From Candidatus Zixiibacteriota bacterium (GTDB lineage Bacteria > Zixibacteria > MSB-5A5 > GN15 > FEB-12), in NCBI GenBank assembly GCA_019038695.1, contig JAHOYZ010000012.1, forward strand, positions 1 through 64,000: 64,000 nucleotides of DNA. Reading direction: 5' to 3'. The position numbers were made by a program, and so were the translations under genes. Every line of letters begins with the position of its first letter. The first letter of the stretch is position 1. Under the pieces are notes generated by a model. The model was given only the letters and a program-made list of their open reading frames with translations, was not told the origin of the DNA and did not search any database. Shown piece after piece: positions 19,242-28,909 of this stretch.

Positions 19242-20050
19242 ATGACAATATGAACATGACCACCAGCCAATTGCCTCAGGATTACCGGGTTGACCTGCCT
19301 GTTTTCAGCGGACCTCTTGATCTACTCTTGTATCTGATCAAGAAAGAGGAAGTCGATATCTATGACATTCCTCTGGCGCGCGTAACGAGCCAGTACTTGA
19401 AGTATATGGAACTGATACAAGAACTGAATCTTGATGTCGCCGGTGAGTTCGTTTTGATGGCGGCCACTTTGATCCGAGCCAAGGCGCGACTACTTTTACC
19501 TCGTGACGAAAACGATCCGGAGGAGATCGATCCTCGCGAAGAGCTCATCATGGCTCTGGTTGAGTATCGCAAGTATCGGGAAGCGAGCGAGATTCTGCGC
19601 GAGAAGGCGCTTCTTGAGGAACGCAACTATGTGCCGCCCTCGCCGGTAGGCAAGATTGAAACCAAGGTTGACCTGTCGCCAGGAACGTCATTGTTCGAAT
19701 TGCTGACCGCTTTCAGGGAAGTCCTGGAGGCAAAGCGCGATGAAGCATTTCACAGTGTCGATGCCGAGGAGATCTCTATTGAAGACCGGATCACGGTTAT
19801 CATGGGAATGCTCAAGCAACAAGAGTTCGCTACCTTCCCCGAACTGTTTTCTGACGTTCCCCGTCGCATTGTAGCTATCGTGACATTCATAGCTCTACTG
19901 GAACTGGTTCGTGTTCACCGCGTCTCAATTTATCAATCGGTGTCATTTGGTGAGATGCGGGTTTACCGGGGCAAGGAATTCGAGGCTCCCCGCAGATCAA
20001 TGGACATCATCGATTTTACCCAATCCCAACCACAAATGGTGAGTAACTGA
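19238..20050 (+). CDS. scpA: segregation and condensation protein A
   Basis: ScpA is the kleisin that bridges the SMC dimer and binds ScpB in the bacterial condensin. The N-terminal motif 'VDLPVFSGPLDLLLYLIKKEEVD' is the family signature (shown here only as a motif around residues 15-37). The C-terminal winged-helix end 'FIALLELVRVHRVSIYQSVSFGEMRVYR' is also typical in position and content. The length (270 residues) is normal. The ATG overlaps the trpS stop, and the stop overlaps the scpB start (TGATG), which indicates translational coupling. Confidence 0.96.
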   Translation: MNDNMNMTTSQLPQDYRVDLPVFSGPLDLLLYLIKKEEVDIYDIPLARVTSQYLKYMELIQELNLDVAGEFVLMAATLIRAKARLLLPRDENDPEEIDPREELIMALVEYRKYREASEILREKALLEERNYVPPSPVGKIETKVDLSPGTSLFELLTAFREVLEAKRDEAFHSVDAEEISIEDRITVIMGMLKQQEFATFPELFSDVPRRIVAIVTFIALLELVRVHRVSIYQSVSFGEMRVYRGKEFEAPRRSMDIIDFTQSQPQMVSN

Positions 20051-20838
20051 TGGAGAATGGATACCAGCAATCAGTAGTCGAGGCACTTATTCTGGCCTCA
20101 CCGGAACCGCTACCGGTTCGGCGTATTGCCGGGCTGATTGACGACATGACCCCAAGCCGCGTTAACAAAATCGTGGCCGATCTTAACAATCGTTATATGC
20201 AATCCGGTAGTTGCTCTCGTATCCGGGAGATTGCCGGAGGCTTTCAGTTTTATATCCTGCCGGAGTTTGCCGGGTTTGTCGAGGAACTCTTTGCCCGTCG
20301 GCGTAAGATGCGTCTAACGCGGGCATCGCTTGAGACTCTGGCTATCACCGCCTACCGTCAGCCGGTGACCAAAGCGGAGATCGAGCACATTCGCGGGGTA
20401 GCGTCAGATGGCGTTCTGCACAATCTGCTCGACAAGAAAATGATAACTATCAAGGGTCGAGCCGAGACTGTAGGTCGTCCGCTTCAATACGGAACGACCG
20501 ATGAGTTCTTGAAGTTTTTCGGATTGGCGCGGCTTGACGATCTGCCCAAGATGACGGAAATCGAGGAATTGATCAGGGCCGTCGAGCCGCAGGACCAGTC
20601 GCAGTTAAGTCTGGACCCCGACGCTCTCGATGCAGAAACACAGCAGAAGCTCAATGTAGCTGACGGAACTTTTGATCCGAAATCTCGGCGTGAGACTGAA
20701 ATCGCTCCCATCTCGGTGAAAGAAACATCGGTTGAACCATCAGAGGAGGAGATCAGCGTCGAAGCGACATCTGTCGAGGAAGAGACGTCAGAAGGTATCA
20801 CTGTCGATATGATTGTCACGGCCGATTCCACCTCCTGA
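20050..20838 (+). CDS. scpB: segregation and condensation protein B
   Basis: ScpB is the partner of ScpA in the SMC complex. It shows the two winged-helix domains: 'VVEALILASPEPLPVRRIAGLI' at the start and 'LETLAITAYRQPVTKAEIEHIRGV' near residue 95, the best-conserved stretch of the family. After 'FLKFFGLARLDDLPK' the protein adds about 80 residues of acidic, Ser/Thr/Glu-rich tail ('SVEPSEEEISVEATSVEEE'), longer than in most ScpB proteins and probably disordered. Confidence 0.95.
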   Translation: MENGYQQSVVEALILASPEPLPVRRIAGLIDDMTPSRVNKIVADLNNRYMQSGSCSRIREIAGGFQFYILPEFAGFVEELFARRRKMRLTRASLETLAITAYRQPVTKAEIEHIRGVASDGVLHNLLDKKMITIKGRAETVGRPLQYGTTDEFLKFFGLARLDDLPKMTEIEELIRAVEPQDQSQLSLDPDALDAETQQKLNVADGTFDPKSRRETEIAPISVKETSVEPSEEEISVEATSVEEETSEGITVDMIVTADSTS

Positions 20839-20914
20839 AGGCTTGACGTGGTTGCCTCGGTACCAATGGTAGGTTCAGTTGACTTCAACCTGACAATACT
20901 ATTGCTATTGTTTT

Positions 20915-20938
20915 CCTTCGACTTCGCTCAGGATGACG
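20915..20938. repeat. short dispersed repeat (CTTCGACTTCGCTCAGGATG type)
   Basis: The sequence CTTCGACTTCGCTCAGGATG, extended by CC before and ACG after, sits in the scpB-rsuA gap. From general knowledge this motif, or its complement, occurs as a dispersed intergenic repeat in many environmental bacterial genomes. Only one copy is in this window, so its repeat status is not proven here. Confidence 0.4.
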
Positions 20939-20990
20939 ACTCTGTTTCGGTACCCCATAGCTTGCTATGGGACTGGTGAGCAATGAAACT

Positions 20991-21716
20991 ATGCCCTCAG
21001 TACGAATCAACAAGTTCCTTGCCCTGTGCGGTGTCACTTCGCGTCGTGGGGCTGATGCCCTTATAGCTCAACAGCGAGTAGTTGTCAACGATTGTCTGGT
21101 CGACAAGGTGGGCACGATTATTGACGACGAATGTGACGTAGTCAAGGTGGACGGAACTGTCGTGTCGCCGGTACGGGAGAAGGTACATGTTCTGTTGTTC
21201 AAGCCGCGCGAAGTAGTGACCACACTCGACGATCCGTTCCATCGCAGGACGGTGGCTGATTATCTTAGGAATCTTAAAGTTCGTGTTTATCCGGTCGGTC
21301 GTCTCGACTACGATACCGACGGTGTACTGTTGCTAACCAACGATGGCGATCTGGCTCATCGTCTGACCCACCCTCGATACGAGGTGCCCAAGGTGTATGA
21401 GGCGCAGGTACGGGGATATTTCGAGCACGACTCCGCCCATCTGATCGGTAAGGGCATCCCACTAGAAGATGGTGCCATAGGGAGAGCCAAAGTGCGTATA
21501 GGTGTTCGTACTGACGACACCACGCGGATCAGACTCACACTTACCGAAGGCCGCAAACGCGAAGTGAAGCAGCTCTGCAAGGCAGTCGGGCATCGAGTAC
21601 TCAGACTACAGCGAATCAAGTTTGCCGGGTTGACCGTCGAGGGGCTTCAACCGGGTAACTGGCGCCATCTATCGGACGATGAGGTGCGGCAATTGAAAGA
21701 GCTGGTGGGGCTTTAG
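20991..21716 (+). CDS. RsuA/RluB-family rRNA pseudouridine synthase
   Basis: Converts a uridine in rRNA to pseudouridine. It has an N-terminal S4 RNA-binding domain ('VRINKFLALCGVTSRRGAD') and the catalytic motif 'GRLDYDTDGVLLLTNDG', in which the first Asp is the nucleophile. The C-terminal 'LTEGRKREVKQLCKAVGH' is the family's RxxQIR-like segment. I start at 20991 because homologues begin about ten residues before the S4 motif; an in-frame ATG at 20967 lacks a ribosome-binding site. RluB (23S) and RsuA (16S) cannot be told apart from the sequence alone, though genes next to scpB are often rluB. Confidence 0.93.
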   Translation: MPSVRINKFLALCGVTSRRGADALIAQQRVVVNDCLVDKVGTIIDDECDVVKVDGTVVSPVREKVHVLLFKPREVVTTLDDPFHRRTVADYLRNLKVRVYPVGRLDYDTDGVLLLTNDGDLAHRLTHPRYEVPKVYEAQVRGYFEHDSAHLIGKGIPLEDGAIGRAKVRIGVRTDDTTRIRLTLTEGRKREVKQLCKAVGHRVLRLQRIKFAGLTVEGLQPGNWRHLSDDEVRQLKELVGL

Positions 21717-21973
21717 GAGTACTGCACTCTCTCACAAAACCCATGTTGAACCTTGATTCCTGCGGACAAATTGCCGATACCTCATTATAAGTAGCCGAGT
21801 CGATATCCCTGGCTATCCGGAGGCGGAATTGAAACCGGGTGAACAGGTGACAGATCGACAGGCGTTTGCATTCAGGGTTGGCAATGCAGCACGACTAGCG
21901 TTTATTGTTTTACACCTCGCATCGTCTATCAGAACGTCAGTGTAGTTGACATTCACTTTGGAAAGGCAGGGAT

Positions 21974-24900
21974 ATGCCGGAATTGATGAAATCCCGAAAA
22001 GAGTTACTCAAGGAAGTAGAATCACTCCACGCCCGCATTGCGGAATTGGAGAATACCATAACACGCCCACACGACTCGGCAAACTTGCAGGAGAGCGATG
22101 CCAGATACCAGGAGTTATTTGACTCCCTGATGGAGGGGGTTGGTTTTGTTGATGAGAACGAAGTCTTTCAGTTTTGCAATCCTGCTTGCGTCAGGATATT
22201 CGAGGAGAATTCGTGCGAGGCCATGGTTGGGAAGAGCTTGCTGTCATACCTCCCGGACGACCAGGTCAAGCTGGTCCGTCAGGAGACCTCCCAAAGAGGA
22301 AAAGGTATATCATCCACGTATGACTTGAAGATAGTCACTGCCAGCGGCAACCATCGGTTTATATCTGTCACTGCCTCACCGCAATTCGACGAAGTTGGCA
22401 AGTTCACTGGTACCTCCAGTGCGTTGCTTGACATCACCCAGCGCAAGCAGGCCGAAGAGGCGTTAATTGCAAGCAAGGAGCAATTTAGGAGGTTGGTGGA
22501 CCAGTCACCCATGAGTATTCAGGTTATGGAACCCGACGGTAGGACTATTCAAGTAAATAAGGCCTGGGAACAACTCTGGGGAGTAACCCTTGATGATCTG
22601 CAAGGCTACAACATGCTTGAGGATCAACAGTTGGAGTGCCTGGGTGTGATGCCCTATATCAAACGGGGATTCGGAGGCGAAAAGGTAACAATCCCAGTCG
22701 TTCAATACGATGTGCTGGAGACATTGGATACCGGTACCAAGCCCTGGGTGGCGGCGACAATCTATCCGGTGAAGAGTGCAGATGGGGAAATCAGTCATGT
22801 TGTCCTTATGCATGAGGACATCACCGACCGCAAGCGGGCCGAGGAGGCGCTGCGGGAGAGTGAAGAGAAATTACGTGCGTTTGCCGATACTGTTAGTGAC
22901 GTAATCTATCGTTACGACCCCATACTCAACCAGTATGACTTCATCTCCCCGTCCATCGAGAGTCATACGGGCTACACTGTGGAAGAGATCTCGGCTGATC
23001 CCGCCGGCGTGGTGCGATCCTTTTCACATCCGGAAGATTGTGAAAGAGTGTTCCGGGAGGTCAGAGAGCACATAGCCTTGGGGCCGGACATCGGACCCCT
23101 AGTGACAGAATACCGCATCATCCGCAAAGACGGGGAAACCATTCACGTCATAGACACCAAAGTTATCGAGTTCACTCCGGACGGAAAGCTGTCGCGTGTC
23201 AGCGGAGTAGTCTCCAACATCACCGAGCGCAAGAAGACGGAAGAGAAGTTGCGGCATCTATCTTCAGTTGCCGAGCAGTGTAACGAGGGAATGGCCCAGG
23301 TGGATGTTGATGGCAATTTGGAATTCGTTAACCGGGCTTTCGCACAAATGCATGGATATGAGCCCGAGGAGTTGCTGGGAAAATCTCTCTCGATTTTTCA
23401 TACGGCAGATCAGATGCTAGCCGTGAATGAAATCAATCGGCAGGTTATGGACAGTGGCTCATTCAGTGGTGAGGTGTGGCATGTGCGAAGGGACGGCACA
23501 ACGTTTCCCACCCATATGGAGAGCTCACTGCTTCGTGACTCGGATGGCAAGGTCATCGGTCTTATTGGAACCATGCGTGATATTACTGAGCGCAAGCGGG
23601 CCGAGGAGGCACTGCGGGAGTCAGAGGCACGCTTCCGAGATGTAGCGCAGAGTACCGCCGACTGGATCTGGGAAGTTGATGCGCAGGGCAGGTACACCTA
23701 TGTCTCCGACGGCGTGGAAGAGGTGCTGGGTTATGTTCCCGAAGACCTGCTGGGGAAGACGCCTTTCGACTTAATGTCTGAGAAGGAGGCCGAGCGCGTA
23801 TCCAGAATCTTCACGGCAATAGCGGCTGACAAACAGCCCATCGTTGACTTGGAGAACTTGAACATTGCCAAAGATGGACATGAGGTTTACCTCCTTACTA
23901 ACGGCGTTCCCATATTGGACGACGAAGGCAAGCTCGCCGGTTATCGTGGTGTGGACAAAGACATCACTGAGCGCAAGCAGGTCGAGGAGGCGCTGCGGGA
24001 AAAGACAACTATGCTCGACAACATCCTGCGTAGCGCGAGCGATGTTGCTATTGCCACGACCGATCTGGACTACCGCATCACTTACTACAATCCCATGGCG
24101 GAGAAACTGTTTGGCTACTCTGCTGCGGAAGTCGTCGGCAAGACCGTTCTGGAAATGCATACGAAAGAGAATGTCTCGCCAAAGCGCTTCGAGCGCGTAG
24201 TGGAGATCGTCCGTCAGGTCGGAGAATACAACTACTCTATTACACAGGAGACTGATGAGGGCGTACGCGAACTGGATTCGACTGTGGCTGGCATTTTCGG
24301 TCCGGATGGCAAGATGGTAGGTTACTCGCTGTTCACTTACGACATCACCGAGCGCAAGCAAGCCGAGGAGGCGTTACGGGAGAGCGAGGGGCGCTACCGT
24401 GATTTGTTCGATAATGCGAGCAATCTGATTCAGTGCGTTCGTCCGGATGGCTCGTTTCTCTATGTGAATCCAGCATGGCGTGAAACGCTTGGCTACGAAG
24501 AGGAAGAAATCGCCAATCTCTCCCTGTTCGACATTATTCACCCAGACCACAAAGAACACTGTCTGGATATCTTTGAGAGGGTTCAGGCTGGGGGAACTGC
24601 CAAGGGCGTGGAGACTGTTCTTGTTTCCAAGACCGGCAAGATGATCACGGTCGCGGGTAATAGTAGCTGTCTGTTTGAAGACGGCAAGCCGGTCGCCACG
24701 CGAGGAATCTTCATCGACATCACCGAACGCAAGCAGGCCGAGGGGGAGCGGGAACGCGCGCGGAAGTTTATGCAGACGGTCATTGACGGGTTCCCCGAGA
24801 GTCTGATGGTGATCAACCACGACTACACGATCGAGCTGGCTAACAAGGCTGCGCTCAAGATAATGAAAGGAAAAGACTCTGCTGACTCCTGCATGAAGTG

Positions 24901-26650
24901 TCACGAAGCTTCACACAATTCTCCGACACCGTGCACGGGTACAGATGACCCGTGCCCACTGAAGCATGTTTTCGCAACCAAAGCCCCGGTGACGGTTGAA
25001 CACACCCACTATGATATCGAAGGCCGGGCCATTGCGGTGGAAATTGTGGCTGCACCTATCTTCGACGAGGAGGGCGAGGTTATCCAGGTCATTGAGACAT
25101 CCCGTGATATCACCGATCGCAAAGAAGGCGAGGCCAACCGTCTCAGACTATCAAGGGCCATTGAACATGCCGCCGAGACAATCGTCATCACGGATGCCGA
25201 GGGAACAATTCAATATGCAAATCCTGCCTTCGAGAGAATAACGGGCTATACGGTTAAGGAAGCTATCGGGCAAAATCCACGAATATTGAAAAGCGACAAG
25301 CATGATGACGCCTTCTACAAGAAGTTGTGGGAAACGTTGTTGCGAGGTGAAGAATGGCGTGGAGAGGTTATCAATAAGAAAAAAGATGGTACCCTCTTTA
25401 CCGAAGATGTGACAATTTCACCTGTCTATGATGGTGACGGTAAGGTCGTCAATTATGTGGCTGTCAAGAGTGACATTACCGAAATCAGACGTCTGCAAAC
25501 TCTTGAATCCCGCGCCGAACGACTGGAGATCGCGGGTCGTATAGCAGGACAAGTAGCACATGATTTCAACAACCTGCTCGCGCCGCTGGTGGCTTATCCG
25601 GAATTTATCAGAGAAGAGCTAGCTGAGGATCATCACTGTTTAACCTATTTGGAACAGATGGAAAAGGCAGCCTCTCAGATTGCTGACATCAATCAGCAGT
25701 TGCTGACTCTGGGACGGCGGGGGCATTACAATCAGGAACCGTTGGAACTCAATGAGATTGTCTACCAAGTCTTGCAACAGATGGAAGAGACACCAAAGAC
25801 GCTCGTATGTGAGACCCAGTTAGCTGGAGATCTTCTGAGAATTATGGGCGGGAGTGCCCAGATCGGCCGAGTATTGCTGAACCTGATCTCAAATGCCTGC
25901 GACGCCATGCAGAACATCGGACAAATCACAATCATGACCGAGAACTACTACATAGATGAAGCATACGGTCGCTATGCCAGTGTTCCGCGAGGAGAGTACG
26001 TCAAACTCACCATTACTGACACCGGGTCAGGCATTTCGCCTGATGTCCTACCGACAATTTTTGAGCCGTTCATCACTACCAAAACAACTGACAAGAAACG
26101 TGGCTCCGGTCTCGGTTTGAGTGTTGTTGATGCCGTCGTCAAGGATCATGACGGATACATTGATGTCAAGAGTATTGTTGGGGAGGGAACTTCGTTCTAT
26201 CTCTATTTCCCGGTGGCGCGACAATCAATTACGACAGTGACCCCGGCCGAGATCGTCGGCGGCACAGAGACGGTACTGGTAGTTGACGATGATGTTGTGC
26301 AGCGTGATGTGTCGGTGCAACTACTAAAAAAACTTGGTTACGAGATCGATGCAGTGGAGAGTGGCGAGAAGGCAATTAACTACATCAGGAATAACCCGCG
26401 AGATCTTCTAATTCTCGATATGGTTATGCCGCCCGGAATCGACGGTGCCGAAACCTATCGACAGACTCTCGAAATCAATCCGAAACAGAAGGCCATAATA
26501 GTCTCCGGTTTCGCCGAGTCGGAGCGGGTGGATGAAGCCTTGCGGTTGGGAGCAGGAGCCTACATCCGAAAGCCGCTCACGCTCCGTACTATTGCCGAGG
26601 CAGCGCGCCGGGAGTTGAATCGGGTAGGAGCATCGGTGTCTTCGGAATAG
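21974..26650 (+). CDS. multi-PAS hybrid sensor histidine kinase with receiver domain
   Basis: A 1558-residue signalling protein with no membrane segment, so probably cytosolic. A short coiled coil is followed by about nine PAS/PAC domains, each closed by 'DITERKQAEEALRESE' or a close variant. A histidine-kinase core follows: H-box 'AGQVAHDFNNLLAP' (His near residue 1196), N-box 'ISNACDAM', G-boxes 'TDTGSGIS' and 'GSGLGLSVVDAVV'. A C-terminal receiver has its phospho-acceptor Asp in 'LLILDMVMPPGIDG' (about 1481) and the conserved Lys in 'YIRKPLT'. One PAS domain (about residues 960-1050) is Cys/His-rich with 'SCMKCHEASH' and could bind a metal or haem. No dedicated output regulator lies nearby. 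AGGGA precedes the ATG. Confidence 0.93.
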   Translation: MPELMKSRKELLKEVESLHARIAELENTITRPHDSANLQESDARYQELFDSLMEGVGFVDENEVFQFCNPACVRIFEENSCEAMVGKSLLSYLPDDQVKLVRQETSQRGKGISSTYDLKIVTASGNHRFISVTASPQFDEVGKFTGTSSALLDITQRKQAEEALIASKEQFRRLVDQSPMSIQVMEPDGRTIQVNKAWEQLWGVTLDDLQGYNMLEDQQLECLGVMPYIKRGFGGEKVTIPVVQYDVLETLDTGTKPWVAATIYPVKSADGEISHVVLMHEDITDRKRAEEALRESEEKLRAFADTVSDVIYRYDPILNQYDFISPSIESHTGYTVEEISADPAGVVRSFSHPEDCERVFREVREHIALGPDIGPLVTEYRIIRKDGETIHVIDTKVIEFTPDGKLSRVSGVVSNITERKKTEEKLRHLSSVAEQCNEGMAQVDVDGNLEFVNRAFAQMHGYEPEELLGKSLSIFHTADQMLAVNEINRQVMDSGSFSGEVWHVRRDGTTFPTHMESSLLRDSDGKVIGLIGTMRDITERKRAEEALRESEARFRDVAQSTADWIWEVDAQGRYTYVSDGVEEVLGYVPEDLLGKTPFDLMSEKEAERVSRIFTAIAADKQPIVDLENLNIAKDGHEVYLLTNGVPILDDEGKLAGYRGVDKDITERKQVEEALREKTTMLDNILRSASDVAIATTDLDYRITYYNPMAEKLFGYSAAEVVGKTVLEMHTKENVSPKRFERVVEIVRQVGEYNYSITQETDEGVRELDSTVAGIFGPDGKMVGYSLFTYDITERKQAEEALRESEGRYRDLFDNASNLIQCVRPDGSFLYVNPAWRETLGYEEEEIANLSLFDIIHPDHKEHCLDIFERVQAGGTAKGVETVLVSKTGKMITVAGNSSCLFEDGKPVATRGIFIDITERKQAEGERERARKFMQTVIDGFPESLMVINHDYTIELANKAALKIMKGKDSADSCMKCHEASHNSPTPCTGTDDPCPLKHVFATKAPVTVEHTHYDIEGRAIAVEIVAAPIFDEEGEVIQVIETSRDITDRKEGEANRLRLSRAIEHAAETIVITDAEGTIQYANPAFERITGYTVKEAIGQNPRILKSDKHDDAFYKKLWETLLRGEEWRGEVINKKKDGTLFTEDVTISPVYDGDGKVVNYVAVKSDITEIRRLQTLESRAERLEIAGRIAGQVAHDFNNLLAPLVAYPEFIREELAEDHHCLTYLEQMEKAASQIADINQQLLTLGRRGHYNQEPLELNEIVYQVLQQMEETPKTLVCETQLAGDLLRIMGGSAQIGRVLLNLISNACDAMQNIGQITIMTENYYIDEAYGRYASVPRGEYVKLTITDTGSGISPDVLPTIFEPFITTKTTDKKRGSGLGLSVVDAVVKDHDGYIDVKSIVGEGTSFYLYFPVARQSITTVTPAEIVGGTETVLVVDDDVVQRDVSVQLLKKLGYEIDAVESGEKAINYIRNNPRDLLILDMVMPPGIDGAETYRQTLEINPKQKAIIVSGFAESERVDEALRLGAGAYIRKPLTLRTIAEAARRELNRVGASVSSE

Positions 26651-26658
26651 TTCAGTAA

Positions 26659-26682
26659 GCGGCAGACGGAGGTGTCTGCCGC
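26659..26682. terminator. hairpin between convergent genes
   Basis: GCGGCAGAC and GTCTGCCGC form a perfect 9-bp stem with a 6-base loop (GGAGGT), 9 bp after the kinase stop. It lies between the convergent kinase and nifX-like genes and could serve both; a T-rich stretch follows on the plus strand. The GGCAGACGGAGGTGTCTGCC core also resembles a dispersed repeat known from other environmental genomes, which I cannot check here. Confidence 0.55.
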
Positions 26683-26712
26683 CCACAAGTGTATTTCTTT
26701 AGGGTGTTACGG

Positions 26713-27084
26713 TTACTCCCCGCAAGGCGTGTCGCCGTGAAAGGCTGGATCATCACACGGATTGACACCGGTAGTGAGCTTGCTGTCAAGATAGGCCATC
26801 ACAATCTCTTCGGGCTTTCCATTTGGTGCTCCCATAACAACTTCGATGTCATTTTGCTTGAACAAGTCTATGGCTCGACCGCCCATACCACCAGCGATTA
26901 TGAGATTACATCCTAACTTGTGCAACCATGCGGGGAGCACGCCCGGTTCGTGCGGAGGTGGGGTCAACATCTCAGAATTGTCAATCACCTTTGTTTCCAA
27001 ATTGACATCAAGGATTGCAAACTGCTGGCAATGTCCAAAATGCGGGCACAACACACCATCTACCGTAGGGATTGCGATTTTCAT
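26713..27084 (-). CDS. NifX/NifB-family (dinitrogenase Fe-Mo cofactor-like) protein
   Basis: Small proteins of this family bind Fe-S-Mo cofactors or precursors; one of them is the orange protein of sulfate reducers, which holds a mixed Mo-Cu sulfide cluster. The sequence shows 'MKIAIPTVDGVLCPHFGHCQQF' (positions 1-22, with the characteristic PHFGHC), 'ILDV', 'LIIAGGMGGRAIDLF' and 'GAPNGKPEEIVMAYLDSKL'. A short tail has two more Cys (CDDPAFHGDTPCGE). GGAG lies 9 bases before the ATG. It is the last gene of a minus-strand operon with two MinD-like ATPases upstream, as in the ORP clusters of anaerobes. Confidence 0.88.
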   Translation of the reverse strand: MKIAIPTVDGVLCPHFGHCQQFAILDVNLETKVIDNSEMLTPPPHEPGVLPAWLHKLGCNLIIAGGMGGRAIDLFKQNDIEVVMGAPNGKPEEIVMAYLDSKLTTGVNPCDDPAFHGDTPCGE

Positions 27085-27143
27085 ATTCTTAACTCCATGT
27101 TAATTCCTGTTGATTCTTGTTTTGTCATGTATCTGATTTGAGA

Positions 27144-28046
27144 CTATGATCCTTTCTTTCTCAGTTCGTTTTCAAGGTTTGACCACATGAGTGAGATATT
27201 CTTTGAGGCTCCGTTGGTGACATGCTCAATGACGGAAGTGCCCTCAAGTTGAGCTTGTGTCACTGCCGGGTCAAAGGGGATTCGCCCCAGCGTGTTAACT
27301 TTTTGCTTCTTTGCAAAGTTCTCGATACGGGAAGTCAGGTCGTGATTGATATCGGACCTGTTGATACATATCCCGGTTGGCATTCTGAAGTGTGTGGTTA
27401 ATTGTAATAGCCGTTCCATATCGTGCATAGCCGACATAGATGGTTCAGTAACTATCAGAACGTATGTGGCTCCGGTGATCGAGGCAATCACGGGACAGCC
27501 AATCCCGGGGGGACCATCAACAATAATCAGATCCAACCCTCTCTTTTCCGCCATCAATCTTGCTTGCTGGCGCAACAGCGAAACCAGCTTGCCGGAATTG
27601 GCCTGTGCCAGACCCAGACGCGCATGCAGGAGAGGTCCATGCGGGGTCTCGGAAAGGAACCAATCGCCGCTGATAACTTCCTTGAAATCGATGGCCTGTT
27701 CCGGGCAGTGACGTACACAAGCCGCACATCCGTCACAAGCATGCTTGTCAATCCAATACTTCTCTTCGCCGTCGAGGTCAGAGGGTGACTTATGCTTGAT
27801 GGCATCGAACCGGCAGAATTCCTCACATAGCCCGCAATTTGTGCATCTCTCTTCAATGATTGAGGCTTGCTTGCCACCGATGAACTTGGTTGTTCTCAGG
27901 ACGTTATGTTGTAGAATCAAATGGAGATCAGCCGCGTCGACATCGCAATCAACCAGCACTTTGTTCTGTGACAAAGCAGCGAGTGATCCGACCAAACTGG
28001 TCTTTCCCGTACCGCCCTTACCGCTGACTACGATCAGTTCCGTCAT
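27144..28046 (-). CDS. MinD/Mrp-like P-loop ATPase with inserted 2[4Fe-4S] ferredoxin domain
   Basis: Deviant Walker A 'SGKGGTGKTSLVGSLA' at the N-terminus and the later 'IIVDGPPGIGCPV' mark a MinD/Mrp-type ATPase. A ferredoxin insert carries two cluster motifs, 'CTNCGLCEEFCRFDAI' and 'CDGCAACVRHCPEQAI'. Proteins of this type come as pairs in ORP-type loci and are thought to act in cluster handling or cell positioning. It overlaps the upstream paralogue by 29 bp, which implies coupled translation. About 300 residues is the usual length. Confidence 0.92.
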   Translation of the reverse strand: MTELIVVSGKGGTGKTSLVGSLAALSQNKVLVDCDVDAADLHLILQHNVLRTTKFIGGKQASIIEERCTNCGLCEEFCRFDAIKHKSPSDLDGEEKYWIDKHACDGCAACVRHCPEQAIDFKEVISGDWFLSETPHGPLLHARLGLAQANSGKLVSLLRQQARLMAEKRGLDLIIVDGPPGIGCPVIASITGATYVLIVTEPSMSAMHDMERLLQLTTHFRMPTGICINRSDINHDLTSRIENFAKKQKVNTLGRIPFDPAVTQAQLEGTSVIEHVTNGASKNISLMWSNLENELRKKGS

Positions 28047-28890
28047 GATTAACCCGTTCTGCTATGATCTGGTAAAGATCGTACAGGTTCTTATCATACT
28101 GTGAGTTGACATCAAGCATCATGTCTCCACGCGAGTATGTTTCAGCAACCTGACGGTCAAAGGGAATGTTCATTAGAATATCGATCTTCTCTTGCCGACA
28201 ATATTCGTGAGTTCTGCTATCACCAATATCTGAACGATTGATCACGACGCCATATGACAGGCCGATCTCACGCACCATCCCGACTGCCAGTTTAAGATCG
28301 TTCAATCCAAATGGTGTGGGTTCGGTTATCAATATCACGAAATCTGTGTCTTTGATTGCTTCAATGACCGGACAGGATGTACCGGGGGGAGCGTCGATAA
28401 TGACTACACTGGATGTCGTACCAAGCTTCCGCAGAGCCTTCGTAACGGGAGGTGATATCGCTTCTCCGACATTCAGACGTCCCTCAAGGAACTCGACTCC
28501 CATCCCAACTCCACGATTGATCTGTCCGATAGTTCTGGGGATTTCTTCGATGGCATCTTCCGGGCAAACATCAAGGCATCCCCCGCAACCATGACAAAGT
28601 GAATCAAAGACCTCCACTGTTTTTCCCAGTACGGCGATAGCGTGATACTCGCAGGCTGCGGAACAATCACCACATAGAGTGCACTTATCGAGATCAACTC
28701 GGGGAACCGGAACAGTAACATCGATCTGTTCCTTGATCTCCGGCTTCAGGAACAAATGACCGTTCGGTTCCTCGACATCGCAATCAAGGTAGGCAACGGT
28801 CTTACCCATCCGACCAATCGCAACGGCCAAATTGGTGGCAATCGTTGTTTTTCCGGTACCACCTTTACCGCTGGCGACAGATATTTTCAA
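28018..28890 (-). CDS. MinD/Mrp-like P-loop ATPase with inserted 2[4Fe-4S] ferredoxin domain (paralogue)
   Basis: Same architecture as its downstream neighbour: Walker A 'SGKGGTGKTTIATNLA', ferredoxin motifs 'CTLCGDCSAACEYHAI' and 'CHGCGGCLDVCPEDAI', and switch region 'VIIDAPPGTSCPV'. The two differ throughout, so they are an old pair rather than a recent duplication, and likely form a heterodimer. In Desulfovibrio the equivalent genes lie beside the orange-protein gene and its sigma-54 activator, as they do here. Confidence 0.92.
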   Translation of the reverse strand: MKISVASGKGGTGKTTIATNLAVAIGRMGKTVAYLDCDVEEPNGHLFLKPEIKEQIDVTVPVPRVDLDKCTLCGDCSAACEYHAIAVLGKTVEVFDSLCHGCGGCLDVCPEDAIEEIPRTIGQINRGVGMGVEFLEGRLNVGEAISPPVTKALRKLGTTSSVVIIDAPPGTSCPVIEAIKDTDFVILITEPTPFGLNDLKLAVGMVREIGLSYGVVINRSDIGDSRTHEYCRQEKIDILMNIPFDRQVAETYSRGDMMLDVNSQYDKNLYDLYQIIAERVNHDGTDRSQR

Positions 28891-28909
28891 AGTATTGTTT
28901 TTCAGTTCC

